Origin: an uncultured Bacteroides sp. | GTDB taxonomy: Bacteria; Bacteroidota; Bacteroidia; Bacteroidales; Bacteroidaceae | Length of the DNA stretch: 12,559 nucleotides | Assembly: GCA_900556845.1 (NCBI GenBank) | Contig: USQO01000064.1 | Span: 1-12,559 of the forward strand | Reading direction: 5' to 3' | Shown: positions 6,362 to 12,559 of the stretch, one piece after another | Layout: each line of letters opens with the position of its first letter | How positions within the stretch are numbered: the stretch's first letter is position 1 | Position numbers and translations under genes: made by a program | The notes under the pieces: generated by a model | Told to the model about the DNA's origin: nothing | The model's input: the letters and a program-made list of their open reading frames with translations, nothing else | The model's database searches: none

Positions 6362-6870
6362 GACAATCGACAGCATTATTTATTCCAGAGCCTTGCCGGG
6401 TTGCGGATGATTCCGAAATCGGGCAGGGTTCTGGAAAGAAACCCGATAACGATGGAGTGCAACAAGCACTGCATCAGCACAATGACCAGCAGGTAACGAA
6501 ACAAGGGAAGCGTCCACGGAATATCCGTACCCTGCGGAAAGGGCAGGTCAGTAAAATCAAAATATAAACAAGAGCTGTAGCCTGCAGTAGTTCACTCCGT
6601 AGGGCAATGACCCTGTTAGAAAGCTTAGCGGGCACTCGGTGTATGAGCAGGTGGGACGAAGGAAGTTGGTACACGATACCATTAGACACGGAAGGTTCAC
6701 CATCATAGTTAACAGAGGATTTATAGCCTTTATAAAGCAAAACAAAGGGACGCTTTATAAACTGCACCCTCTTCTAACTATTCAGTACAAGATACAATGA
6801 CTGTCATACACTTGTGGCTCTGTTTTATGAGGTAAATATTTAAAGAAAAGCCTGAAAAATCAGTGATTTA
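6362..6870 (+). other. Non-coding end of the IS110 element, hairpin-rich
   Basis: No gene is supported in these 500 bases. Several strong hairpins are visible. They are 6385-6434, then GATGgAGTGC-aacaa-GCACTgCATC near 6450-6475, ACGGA-ata-TCCGT near 6518-6530, CCTGC / GCAGG near 6533-6549, AGGG / CCCT near 6600-6613, and a perfect 10-bp TTTATAAAGC / GCTTTATAAA at 6729-6761. IS110-family elements carry long non-coding ends, one of which encodes the bridge RNA; in the IS1111 group it lies 3' of the transposase. Position and structure fit that idea, but the right boundary of the element could not be identified. Confidence 0.45.
6385..6434 (+). ncRNA. Candidate structured RNA stem-loop (possible bridge-RNA part)
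   Basis: CCAGAGCCTTGCC (6385-6397) pairs with GGCAGGGTTCTGG (6422-6434) over 13 positions without a gap, two of them G-U wobbles. The 24-base loop contains a nested CGGA / TCCG stem (6404-6407 with 6412-6415). Wobble pairs in a long stem suggest selection at the RNA level. It begins 24 bases after the transposase stop codon. There is no T-run after it, so it is not a simple terminator. Confidence 0.4.
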
Positions 6871-6903
6871 GGGCTTGACATTATAGGAGACTTCCTGTAT
6901 AAT
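6857..6903 (+). promoter_or_regulatory. Consensus sigma-A promoter with upstream inverted repeat
   Basis: TTGACA (6875-6880), a 17-base spacer and TATAAT (6898-6903) form a perfect housekeeping promoter. An inverted repeat AAATCA-g-TGATTT (6857-6869) ends five bases before the -35 box and could bind a regulator. The promoter points into the truncated transglutaminase frame, which begins immediately after the -10 box. It may be an outward promoter of a mobile-element end that replaced the 5' part of that gene. Confidence 0.8.
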
Positions 6904-6905
6904 AA

Positions 6906-7634
6906 AAAGGGAACTTTGACATATCTTTTCGGTTTACGAAAAAGATCACAGTCGTCAAGTCCGAAAAAGATGCCTATAAGCATGTGCTTAAGGCGATGAA
7001 AAAGCGTGATTACAGCACTAGCTATTGTGCGGACGGAGCGGTGTATTACGAGACATTTGTACTCGCATTGCAGCATCATTCGGAGTACAATTATAGTCTG
7101 GTCATCTGGAAGAGTACCGATGGAACATTTGATTACCGGGCAGGTAATGACCTGAGTGCGGCGCAGATCACGGGTAAAATAAAACAGGCGAATGCAAAGG
7201 CGAACGCGATTATTCCCCGGATTATCAGGGACGGAATGACGCGCAAACAGAAGCTGCGTGCGATCCACAATTATCTCGTGAAAAACTGTGTCTACGATGA
7301 GAACGCGCGCAGATACGGATATGATGATGCCTATACCGCATATGGTTGTCTGATTGAGAAAAAGGCGGTATGTCAGGGCTATGCAGGTGTTTTTAACCTG
7401 CTTGCCGCAAAAGCCGGCATCTGTTCGATCGCCGTTCCGGGTGAAGCCGGTGGCGGATCACATGTGTGGAATTATGTGAAAGACGGAAGCAGCTACCGCT
7501 ATATTGATGTGACCTGGGATGATCCGGTGCAGGATCAGGGTGCGAAGGCTGCCGTGAAATAGACTTATTTTTACTTGACACAGGCACAATTTGAACTGAC
7601 CCACACATGGGATAAGGTAGAGAATGCTTTATAG
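6906..7634 (+). pseudogene. Transglutaminase-like (cysteine protease fold) protein, 5'-truncated with internal stop
   Basis: The frame is open from just after the -10 box at 6903, without a start codon, and reads through SFRFTKKITVVKSEKDAYKH into the recognised domain. The transglutaminase-like core is intact: the helix MTRKQKLRAIHNYLVKNCVYD, then catalytic Cys in AVCQGYA (codon 7371), His in GSHVWN (codon 7461) and Asp in YIDVTWDDP (codon 7506). A TAG at 7560-7562 interrupts the frame. The same frame continues in family-like sequence (TYFYLTQAQFELTHTWD) to a stop at 7632-7634. A GTG at 6984 could start a shortened product of 192 residues. Proteins of this class are usually secreted and have an N-terminal signal, which is missing here. 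The gene is therefore broken at both ends. Confidence 0.85.
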
Positions 7635-7691
7635 AGTCGGCGGAAATTTATTTACGGGAATACATAACAGATGAAAGGGAGGATACTACTT

Positions 7692-10600
7692 ATGAAAAAA
7701 CAGCTTACAGCACTTGTTTTATGTATTTGTATGGTATTGTCGGTGCTGCCATTTTCAAGTACACAGGCAGCTGCAGAGGAGACGAGCAGTGTTGGCACAA
7801 GCAATATTAGCATCGGAGACTATATCAGGCTGGGAAACTATAACGGGCAGCCAATCTTATGGCGCTGCGTCGATGTTGATGAGATGGGACCGCTCATGCT
7901 CTCCGATCAGGTGCTGGCAACGATGGCTTATGATGCCAAAACAAGTGAAAACAGCGCTACGCGTTCGCACAGCCGTAACCTAAAGCGTGGGACATATGGC
8001 TCAAATCAATGGCGTGACAGCAATATGCGTTCCTGGCTGAATTCCAAGGCGGAAGCCGGGAAGGTAGAATGGCTTTGCGGAAACCCTCCAAAGAGTGGCT
8101 TTGTAGGAGAGAATCCATATGACCAGGCAGCAGGCTTTTTAAACGGCTTTAAGGAGGACGAGATCGCAGCGATTAAAACGGTAACCCAGCGTTCGATCGT
8201 ATCCCATCCGGAATATAATGCGGGAATGATCGAAGGCCAGGGGGCAGATCTGCCTTATGACACAAATATAGAAGCAGCCGCTAACGGATTTGATCAGGCC
8301 TATTATGAGAACGTTACGGATAAAGTATTCTTAATGGATGTAAAGCAGATAAACAAAGTCTATCAAAATAACAGCCAGCTTGGAGACAGTTATCATATTG
8401 CTTATAAGGGTGGCGTGAGGTGGCCTTACTGGCTGCGGACTCCGGTGACGGATTGCAACCACGATATGCGCTATGTGGAGACGGATGGAAGAATAGACAG
8501 AAACGCTCCGTATTTAGGCTTTTATGGTGTCCGTCCGGCGTTTTATCTTGATACGCAATATTATCAGGTGACTGGTGGAGACGGTACAGCTGATTCCCCT
8601 TACCGCGGTGCAGCCGTAAATAAACCGGAGGAGAACTTTACAGTTTCCGGAGATGGACCAACACCGGGGCAGGAGTGGGATGTTTCGCTTGACAAGAGTA
8701 TACAGTTATATCTTGGACCGAATTATTCCAAGAGCAAGAAATACGAATCTGCCACGATACCTATCCAGGTCATCCAGAAGACGCGCAGCGATAATGAGAA
8801 TATGGTTGTCGTCATCTGCGGTGAAGGTTACACAAAAGGCGAGCAGCAAAAATTTGTTGCAGCTGCCAAACGGTTATGGGAAGGCGCGATGCAGTATGAG
8901 CCATATAAGACGTACAAGGATCGCTTCAATGTATATGCATTATGTACGGCATCGGATAAAACGTACAGTGCCATTGATGGATATGACAGTACATTTTTCG
9001 ATGTATGGGGAAAGAATATATCCGTGAATGGAAGTCAGTGGAAGAACCATATTTTTGAACGGTGTATCGGACCGGCGTTTATCGAGAAAGTGCATGATGC
9101 CCATATTCCGCAGCAGGCAGATCCGAATGTAGATTGGGATTTTGAAAAGTATAAATATGTACATGACTACATCAGCCAGTTCGTACTTCTGGTCAATTCT
9201 GCAAATGATTTTGGCGGGGCATTCAACGATCTTGATTACGGATTCCATTATATTGTCAGCCCTGCATACAGCCAGCGTGCAGTCGAAACGCTTACGCATG
9301 AGCTTGGTCATGGTCTGTTATGGCTTGGAGACGAGTACAACAGCGGATCTTTTATGGGAGAAGCGTCTGAAAAAACTTCGCTAAACAGAACGGGGATCAG
9401 TGATCCTGAACAGGTAAAATGGAGACAGCTGCTTGGCTTCCGGAAGACATACAGTGTTCCTCATACAGATTATGATACGGATAAGATTTATAATTCCAGC
9501 CGTGAATGTATGATGCGCCAGACCTGGAATGGTTTCTGCGAGGTATGTAAGCTGCAGGGAAATAAGCGGATGCGCCAGCTGGTCACAGAGGGTCCGGATC
9601 TGTATGTGGCAGAACCGGAAGTGACAAAGCGCACAGATGCATATACGAAGCTTTCAGATTTTAGTGATGCAACCGGTTGGGGTTATACAAAATTTGACGC
9701 AGACAAAAAGACACGCCTTTTGACAGGGGCAGATAAAATTACTTTCCAACCGACAGAGATGAAGGGGCAGAAGATTGAGCTGCGTACAATCGTGCAGAAC
9801 CTTTCCGATACAAAGCTCAGTCAGGTGACATTACAGGTATGGGTAAACCATGCTGACGGAACCATTGCTACTGCTGATGGTCAGCCTGTAGCAGCGTCAG
9901 AAACGTTCAAGATTCCGCTTTGGACGGAAAAGGGCAATTTCCGCCCGAAGGGAACGTTGGAATATCATGGAAGCGATTTTAATTCCGGTTTGAAAAATTG
10001 TTCCCTCTTATATACCATCCCGTCCAATGCAGATCTGCGAACCGGTGACACGGTCGGATATGCAGTGAGGGATGAGCAGGGAACTGTTCTTGCTTACGAA
10101 GGAACGCTTCCAAACAAAGGTCAGGATATCTTGCCGGCACCGGAGCCTGCAAAGAGTTATACAGTTACTTTTTGTTATAATGACGGAAGAGAAAATACAA
10201 CAAAAACGACCGGAATCAATGGAAAACTCGGTGATCTTCCGGCACCGGCCCGTGAAGGATATGTGTTTGACGGATGGTATACGACAGGTGGTGAGAAAGT
10301 TGATTTGACAAGAGTATATAGCAGCAATACGGTGTTGTATGCAAGATGGAGTGAATATATCGCACCGTCACCGAATGTTAAGAAAGCTCCGGTCATTCTG
10401 CTGGCGACAAGCCCGGATACAGTGACCGAAGGAGAACAGGTCATGTTAAGTGTCAGCGAAACCTCAGGATTTGGTGTGGATTTAAGCGGAGTAACTTACA
10501 CGGCAGATCCTTCGCTGCCGATATCCGGCACAGGGGAGGCTCAGACGATCCGGCTCGATCAAGCTGGTACTTATACATTTACTGCTCATTATTCCGGTGA

Positions 10601-11705
10601 TAATGAGAAATATCTTGCGGCCGACAGTAATCGTGTTACCGTAACCGTAACGAAAAAAGCGGATGTCAGCGGAGGAACAACGTCAGGAGGTGGATCATCG
10701 TCAGGAGGCGGTTCCACGGCAGGAGGCGGATCTTCAGCAGGAGGCGGATCTTCAGCAGGGGGCGGATCCTCGTCAGGAGGCGGTGCAGCAGCAGGAGGTG
10801 CCACCGCGGGAGGCGGCGCAGCTAACGGAAATGCATCTGCAACAACTACGCCGGACATCAAGGATTCGGATGGAACGACTGTTGCCATAGTGAACGGTAA
10901 AAAAGGAATGATCACAGCAGAAGTGCAGCTTAGTGAAAAGGCGATCGCAAATGCTGAAAAATCAGGTGAAGCAGTTAAACTTCCGGTTGAAGTAAAGGCA
11001 GGTAAAAATATAAAAGCTGCATCCACTGTGACCATCAATCTACCGGAGGGTGCAGGGAAAACGAAAGTGAAGATTCCGGTAAAAAATATGACCGTAGGTA
11101 CAGTCGCAGTGCTTGTCAATGCCGATGGCACTGAGAAAATTGTGAAGAAATCAGTGGCTGCAAAAGATGGAGTTCAGCTGATCGTGGACGAAGACACTAC
11201 AGTGAAGCTCGTAGATAAGGCGAAAAACTTTAAGGATACAAAAAAACATTGGGCGAAGGATTCCATTGATTTTGTAAGTGCACGCGGACTGATGAATGGA
11301 AAGAGCAGTACGGCTTTTGCACCGGAAGCAAAAATTACCCGGGCACGGCTATGGACGATTCTCGCACGATGGGAAGACGTAGATCTGACAGGTGGAAAGA
11401 AGTGGTACAGCAAAGCACGTGCATGGGCTAAAAACCAGGGAATTTCGGATGGCAGCAGACCAAATGCTGCGATAACGAGAGCCGAGGCGATCACAATGCT
11501 ATGGCGTGCGCAAGGAAAACCGGCAGCAGAGCAAGAGACAGCTTTTAAAGATGTTTCTTCTGATGAATACTACGCACAGGCAGTGGCGTGGGCCAAAGAG
11601 AAGGGTATCGCACAAGCGAATAGCAAAGGACGATTCAATCCGGATGCTGCCTGTACAAGAGCGGAAATAGCCGCATTCCTGTATCGGATGTCGTTGAGTG
11701 AATAA
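7692..11705 (+). CDS. SLH-anchored surface metalloprotease, peptidase M64 with DUF6273 domain
   Basis: A 1337-residue exported protein. Residues 1-28 form a Sec signal peptide. Residues about 40-290 match DUF6273 (IGDYIRLGNYNGQPILWRC, YWLRTP, GVRPAFYLD). Residues about 370-625 form a peptidase M64 domain with VVVICGEGYTKGEQQKF and zinc motif HELGH (536-540); D547 of GDEY is the likely third ligand. An Ig-like segment follows, then a Listeria-Bacteroides (Flg_new/InlB) repeat at 823-888, a second Ig-like domain, a Gly-Ser linker near 993-1047 and three SLH domains at about 1179-1337. The SLH domains would bind the cell-wall secondary polymer, holding the protease outside the cell. M64 includes bacterial IgA proteases, so host immunoglobulin is a possible but unproven substrate. 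AGGGAGG at 7676-7682 fixes the start at 7692; an in-frame ATG at 7671 is less likely. Confidence 0.92.
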   Translation: MKKQLTALVLCICMVLSVLPFSSTQAAAEETSSVGTSNISIGDYIRLGNYNGQPILWRCVDVDEMGPLMLSDQVLATMAYDAKTSENSATRSHSRNLKRGTYGSNQWRDSNMRSWLNSKAEAGKVEWLCGNPPKSGFVGENPYDQAAGFLNGFKEDEIAAIKTVTQRSIVSHPEYNAGMIEGQGADLPYDTNIEAAANGFDQAYYENVTDKVFLMDVKQINKVYQNNSQLGDSYHIAYKGGVRWPYWLRTPVTDCNHDMRYVETDGRIDRNAPYLGFYGVRPAFYLDTQYYQVTGGDGTADSPYRGAAVNKPEENFTVSGDGPTPGQEWDVSLDKSIQLYLGPNYSKSKKYESATIPIQVIQKTRSDNENMVVVICGEGYTKGEQQKFVAAAKRLWEGAMQYEPYKTYKDRFNVYALCTASDKTYSAIDGYDSTFFDVWGKNISVNGSQWKNHIFERCIGPAFIEKVHDAHIPQQADPNVDWDFEKYKYVHDYISQFVLLVNSANDFGGAFNDLDYGFHYIVSPAYSQRAVETLTHELGHGLLWLGDEYNSGSFMGEASEKTSLNRTGISDPEQVKWRQLLGFRKTYSVPHTDYDTDKIYNSSRECMMRQTWNGFCEVCKLQGNKRMRQLVTEGPDLYVAEPEVTKRTDAYTKLSDFSDATGWGYTKFDADKKTRLLTGADKITFQPTEMKGQKIELRTIVQNLSDTKLSQVTLQVWVNHADGTIATADGQPVAASETFKIPLWTEKGNFRPKGTLEYHGSDFNSGLKNCSLLYTIPSNADLRTGDTVGYAVRDEQGTVLAYEGTLPNKGQDILPAPEPAKSYTVTFCYNDGRENTTKTTGINGKLGDLPAPAREGYVFDGWYTTGGEKVDLTRVYSSNTVLYARWSEYIAPSPNVKKAPVILLATSPDTVTEGEQVMLSVSETSGFGVDLSGVTYTADPSLPISGTGEAQTIRLDQAGTYTFTAHYSGDNEKYLAADSNRVTVTVTKKADVSGGTTSGGGSSSGGGSTAGGGSSAGGGSSAGGGSSSGGGAAAGGATAGGGAANGNASATTTPDIKDSDGTTVAIVNGKKGMITAEVQLSEKAIANAEKSGEAVKLPVEVKAGKNIKAASTVTINLPEGAGKTKVKIPVKNMTVGTVAVLVNADGTEKIVKKSVAAKDGVQLIVDEDTTVKLVDKAKNFKDTKKHWAKDSIDFVSARGLMNGKSSTAFAPEAKITRARLWTILARWEDVDLTGGKKWYSKARAWAKNQGISDGSRPNAAITRAEAITMLWRAQGKPAAEQETAFKDVSSDEYYAQAVAWAKEKGIAQANSKGRFNPDAACTRAEIAAFLYRMSLSE
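10668..10830 (+). repeat. Gly-Ser linker encoded by 18-bp tandem repeats
   Basis: About eight degenerate units of 18 bp (two shortened) encode GGGSSS, GGGSTA, GGGSSA (twice), GGGSSS, GGGAAA and variants. The two central units are identical in DNA, with the core GGAGGCGGATCTTCAGCA. It forms a flexible spacer between the Ig-like domain and the wall-anchoring part of the protease, and it is a likely site of length variation by slippage. Because each unit is a multiple of three, changes in unit number would keep the frame. Confidence 0.85.
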
Positions 11706-11757
11706 ACGGTTTACATGTACCATCTGGTATAAAGATAGCAGGAAGGAGATACCTGAT

Positions 11758-11817
11758 TTGAAAAGAACTGCAAAAATCATTTTGACAGGAGTCTGCCTCG
11801 GCTTGATTTTACATTGA
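11758..11817 (+). CDS. Possible short exported-peptide remnant (TTG start)
   Basis: A well-placed AAGGAG precedes a TTG codon that opens a 19-residue frame. The product has the features of a signal peptide (KR near the start, then a hydrophobic stretch ILTGVCLGLIL). It stops at TGA just before a terminator. This is either the truncated 5' end of a secreted or lipoprotein gene or a short leader peptide. It is listed because the ribosome binding site is good; the product itself is uncertain. Confidence 0.35.
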   Translation: MKRTAKIILTGVCLGLILH

Positions 11818-11839
11818 TTTAATCAAAAAAGAAAAATGG

Positions 11840-11881
11840 ACGATACAGAGAAATCTGTATCGTTTATTTTTCGTCTTTTTT
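11840..11881 (+). terminator. Rho-independent terminator
   Basis: A perfect 10-bp stem, ACGATACAGA (11840-11849) with TCTGTATCGT (11854-11863), closes a GAAA tetraloop and is followed by a long T-rich tract to about 11881. It would terminate the protease transcript. It also has an A-rich lead, AATCAAAAAAGAAAAA, so it could work from the opposite strand. Confidence 0.92.
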
Positions 11882-11925
11882 AATTTATAGGAAAGTTCTA
11901 ACTTTGGGATAGCTAGATATGAAAA

Positions 11926-11945
11926 GGGCCCGCAATTTAGCGGGC
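11926..11945 (-). terminator. Candidate terminator of the small minus-strand gene
   Basis: GCCCGC (11928-11933) and GCGGGC (11940-11945) form a 6-bp GC-only stem with loop AATTTA. Read on the minus strand it is followed by CTTTTC. It lies 22 bases beyond the stop codon of the minus-strand gene. The T-run is short. Confidence 0.6.
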
Positions 11946-11966
11946 ACGACAAGTAAACGATAGGTT

Positions 11967-12146
11967 TTAGAAGATATAGAAGCCTTCAGCTCCAGGAAAG
12001 TCTTCACCAAACTCATCGTCTTCATTTAAGAAGTAATCCATATCAAGCAAATCATCCTCACTCATGTGGCGGATGTCATCAGCAGTCATGCCTTCAGGTG
12101 GATTCTGTATGTACTTGTTTCTGATTTCATCTGAACGTTTTGACAT
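11967..12146 (-). CDS. Small acidic hypothetical protein
   Basis: A 59-residue protein beginning MSKRSDEIRNKYIQNPPEGM and ending GAEGFYIF. The first part is basic and polar, while residues 23-50 are strongly acidic (MSEDDLLDMDYFLNEDDEFG). It has no signal peptide, membrane segment or zinc motif. Support comes from a strong GGAGG ribosome binding site upstream (complement of 12153-12157), a TAGAAT -10-like hexamer (complement of 12169-12174), a hairpin after the stop, and a composition too ordered to be chance. No family was recognised. Its size and charge would suit a small regulator or a partner of a larger protein, but nothing in the sequence decides this. Confidence 0.75.
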   Translation of the reverse strand: MSKRSDEIRNKYIQNPPEGMTADDIRHMSEDDLLDMDYFLNEDDEFGEDFPGAEGFYIF

Positions 12147-12532
12147 AGTATTTTCCTCCGTTTTTTACATTCTATCACAGAGGAAGGTGTGATGTATATA
12201 TTTATGCTGATGAAGTATATGAGAGCCTGCCCATAGCGTTACTGTTCAGACCATTGTAAAAACTGACGAAATTTAAAAAAATATATTTGTGGATAAACTC
12301 AAGCAGGATGGGAAGTCTCGTTAACGACTTCCGAATCCTGCTTTTTCTTTTGAAATTATAAACAGTACCTGCATATTTTCCTGCTTTTACATGGCTGGAA
12401 TACGGATTTCCAGTCCTGCTTCTTTCATTTTTCTTCCGGTTATCCACCGTCATTCTGCCAGTCCCGGAATTCGTCCGATTTCCCATTCGTCCCTGTTTTT
12501 GCTGTACTTATCCTATACTTAAGGAGGCACAA
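12147..12532. other. Intergenic region with orphan terminator
   Basis: It holds the minus-strand gene's upstream region, an AT-rich stretch (about 12268-12290), one DnaA-box-like sequence TGTGGATAA (12288-12296), a strong plus-strand terminator (12302-12346) and a small hairpin CTGGAA / TTCCAG (12395-12413). No gene is supported on either strand. A plus-strand reading near 12191-12255 is protein-like (YADEVYESLPIALLF) but too short to call. Confidence 0.5.
12302..12350 (+). terminator. Strong rho-independent terminator without a visible gene
   Basis: An interrupted long stem pairs AGCAGGAT (12302-12309) with ATCCTGCT (12335-12342) and GGAAGTC (12311-12317) with GACTTCC (12326-12332), loop TCGTTAAC, followed by TTTTTCTTTT. 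No plus-strand gene lies between it and the previous terminator at 11840, so it may end a lost gene or an unrecognised small RNA. Confidence 0.9.
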
Positions 12533-12559
12533 ATGAACGCAGATGATAAAAGCAAACTC
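12533..12559 (+). CDS. Start of an unidentified gene (partial)
   Basis: Nine codons (MNADDKSKL) are visible before the window ends. AAGGAGG at 12521-12527, five bases before the ATG, supports a genuine start. A TATACT hexamer lies at 12514-12519, but no good -35 box was found. Too little sequence remains to suggest a function. Confidence 0.7.

Noticed and set aside
6474..6767. 97-codon minus-strand frame in the non-coding tail of the IS110 relic
   Set aside because: It overlaps several strong hairpins, and no ribosome binding site or recognisable domain was found. RNA structure explains the region better.
6362..6790. 5' part of a group II intron
   Set aside because: The region is structured, but I found no GTGCG-type intron start, no reverse transcriptase reading and no domain V-like hairpin. 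The position behind an IS110 transposase fragment favours an IS end.
7575..7603. TTGACA at 7575 as the promoter of the surface protease
   Set aside because: There is no -10 hexamer at a suitable distance, and the bases are explained as coding sequence of the broken transglutaminase gene.
10589..11131. Long minus-strand frame encoding a proline-rich repeat protein
   Set aside because: It is the reverse complement of the Gly-Ser linker and nearby protease domains. It has no ribosome binding site of its own and the plus-strand protein has clear domains.
12288..12448. Chromosomal replication origin
   Set aside because: There is only one perfect and one imperfect DnaA box, and the gene start at 12533 (MNADDKSKL) does not look like dnaA.

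Overview
The window looks like a contig end from a gut-type clostridium, most likely a member of the Lachnospiraceae. The basis is moderate GC, strong AGGAGG ribosome binding sites, a DUF6033-type protein, an S-layer-homology (SLH) anchored M64/DUF6273 surface protease, an AAA/DUF4143 ATPase and an IS110 relic of the type common in that family. The genus cannot be read from the sequence. Bases 1-48 are not genomic: they match an Illumina Nextera index-2 adapter, so the biological sequence starts at 49.

Layout. (1) 49-1864: the tail of one ABC exporter subunit and a complete second exporter half, overlapping as TAATG, so probably a heterodimeric exporter operon. (2) 1865-2709: a gene-poor scar with short coding relics and the first copy of a dispersed repeat. 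(3) 2710-4125: a DUF6033-like gene with a probable sigma-28 (motility) promoter, a small secreted protein and a strong terminator. (4) 4126-5968: an AAA/DUF4143 ATPase gene bracketed by copies of the repeat TGGTGCCTGACACAATAAA, which occurs four times in the window, always in the same orientation. (5) 5966-6905: the C-terminal third of an IS110-family transposase, cut exactly at repeat copy 4, followed by about 500 bases of hairpin-rich non-coding DNA that could be the RNA-bearing end of the element. (6) 6875-7634: a consensus promoter (TTGACA-17-TATAAT) firing into a transglutaminase-like gene that has lost its 5' end and carries an in-frame TAG. (7) 7692-11705: a 1337-residue exported, SLH-anchored M64 metalloprotease, the main intact gene of the window. 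(8) 11706-12559: a tiny exported-peptide remnant, a terminator, a 59-residue acidic protein on the minus strand, an orphan terminator, and the first nine codons of a new gene.

The region from about 1900 to 7650 reads as repeatedly rearranged accessory DNA, with short repeats sitting at the seams between unrelated fragments. The candidates for something little described are the repeat family and the cassette it brackets, the structured RNA-like end of the IS110 relic, the motility-type promoter before the DUF6033 gene, and the protease architecture. No complete CRISPR array, tRNA or rRNA was seen.
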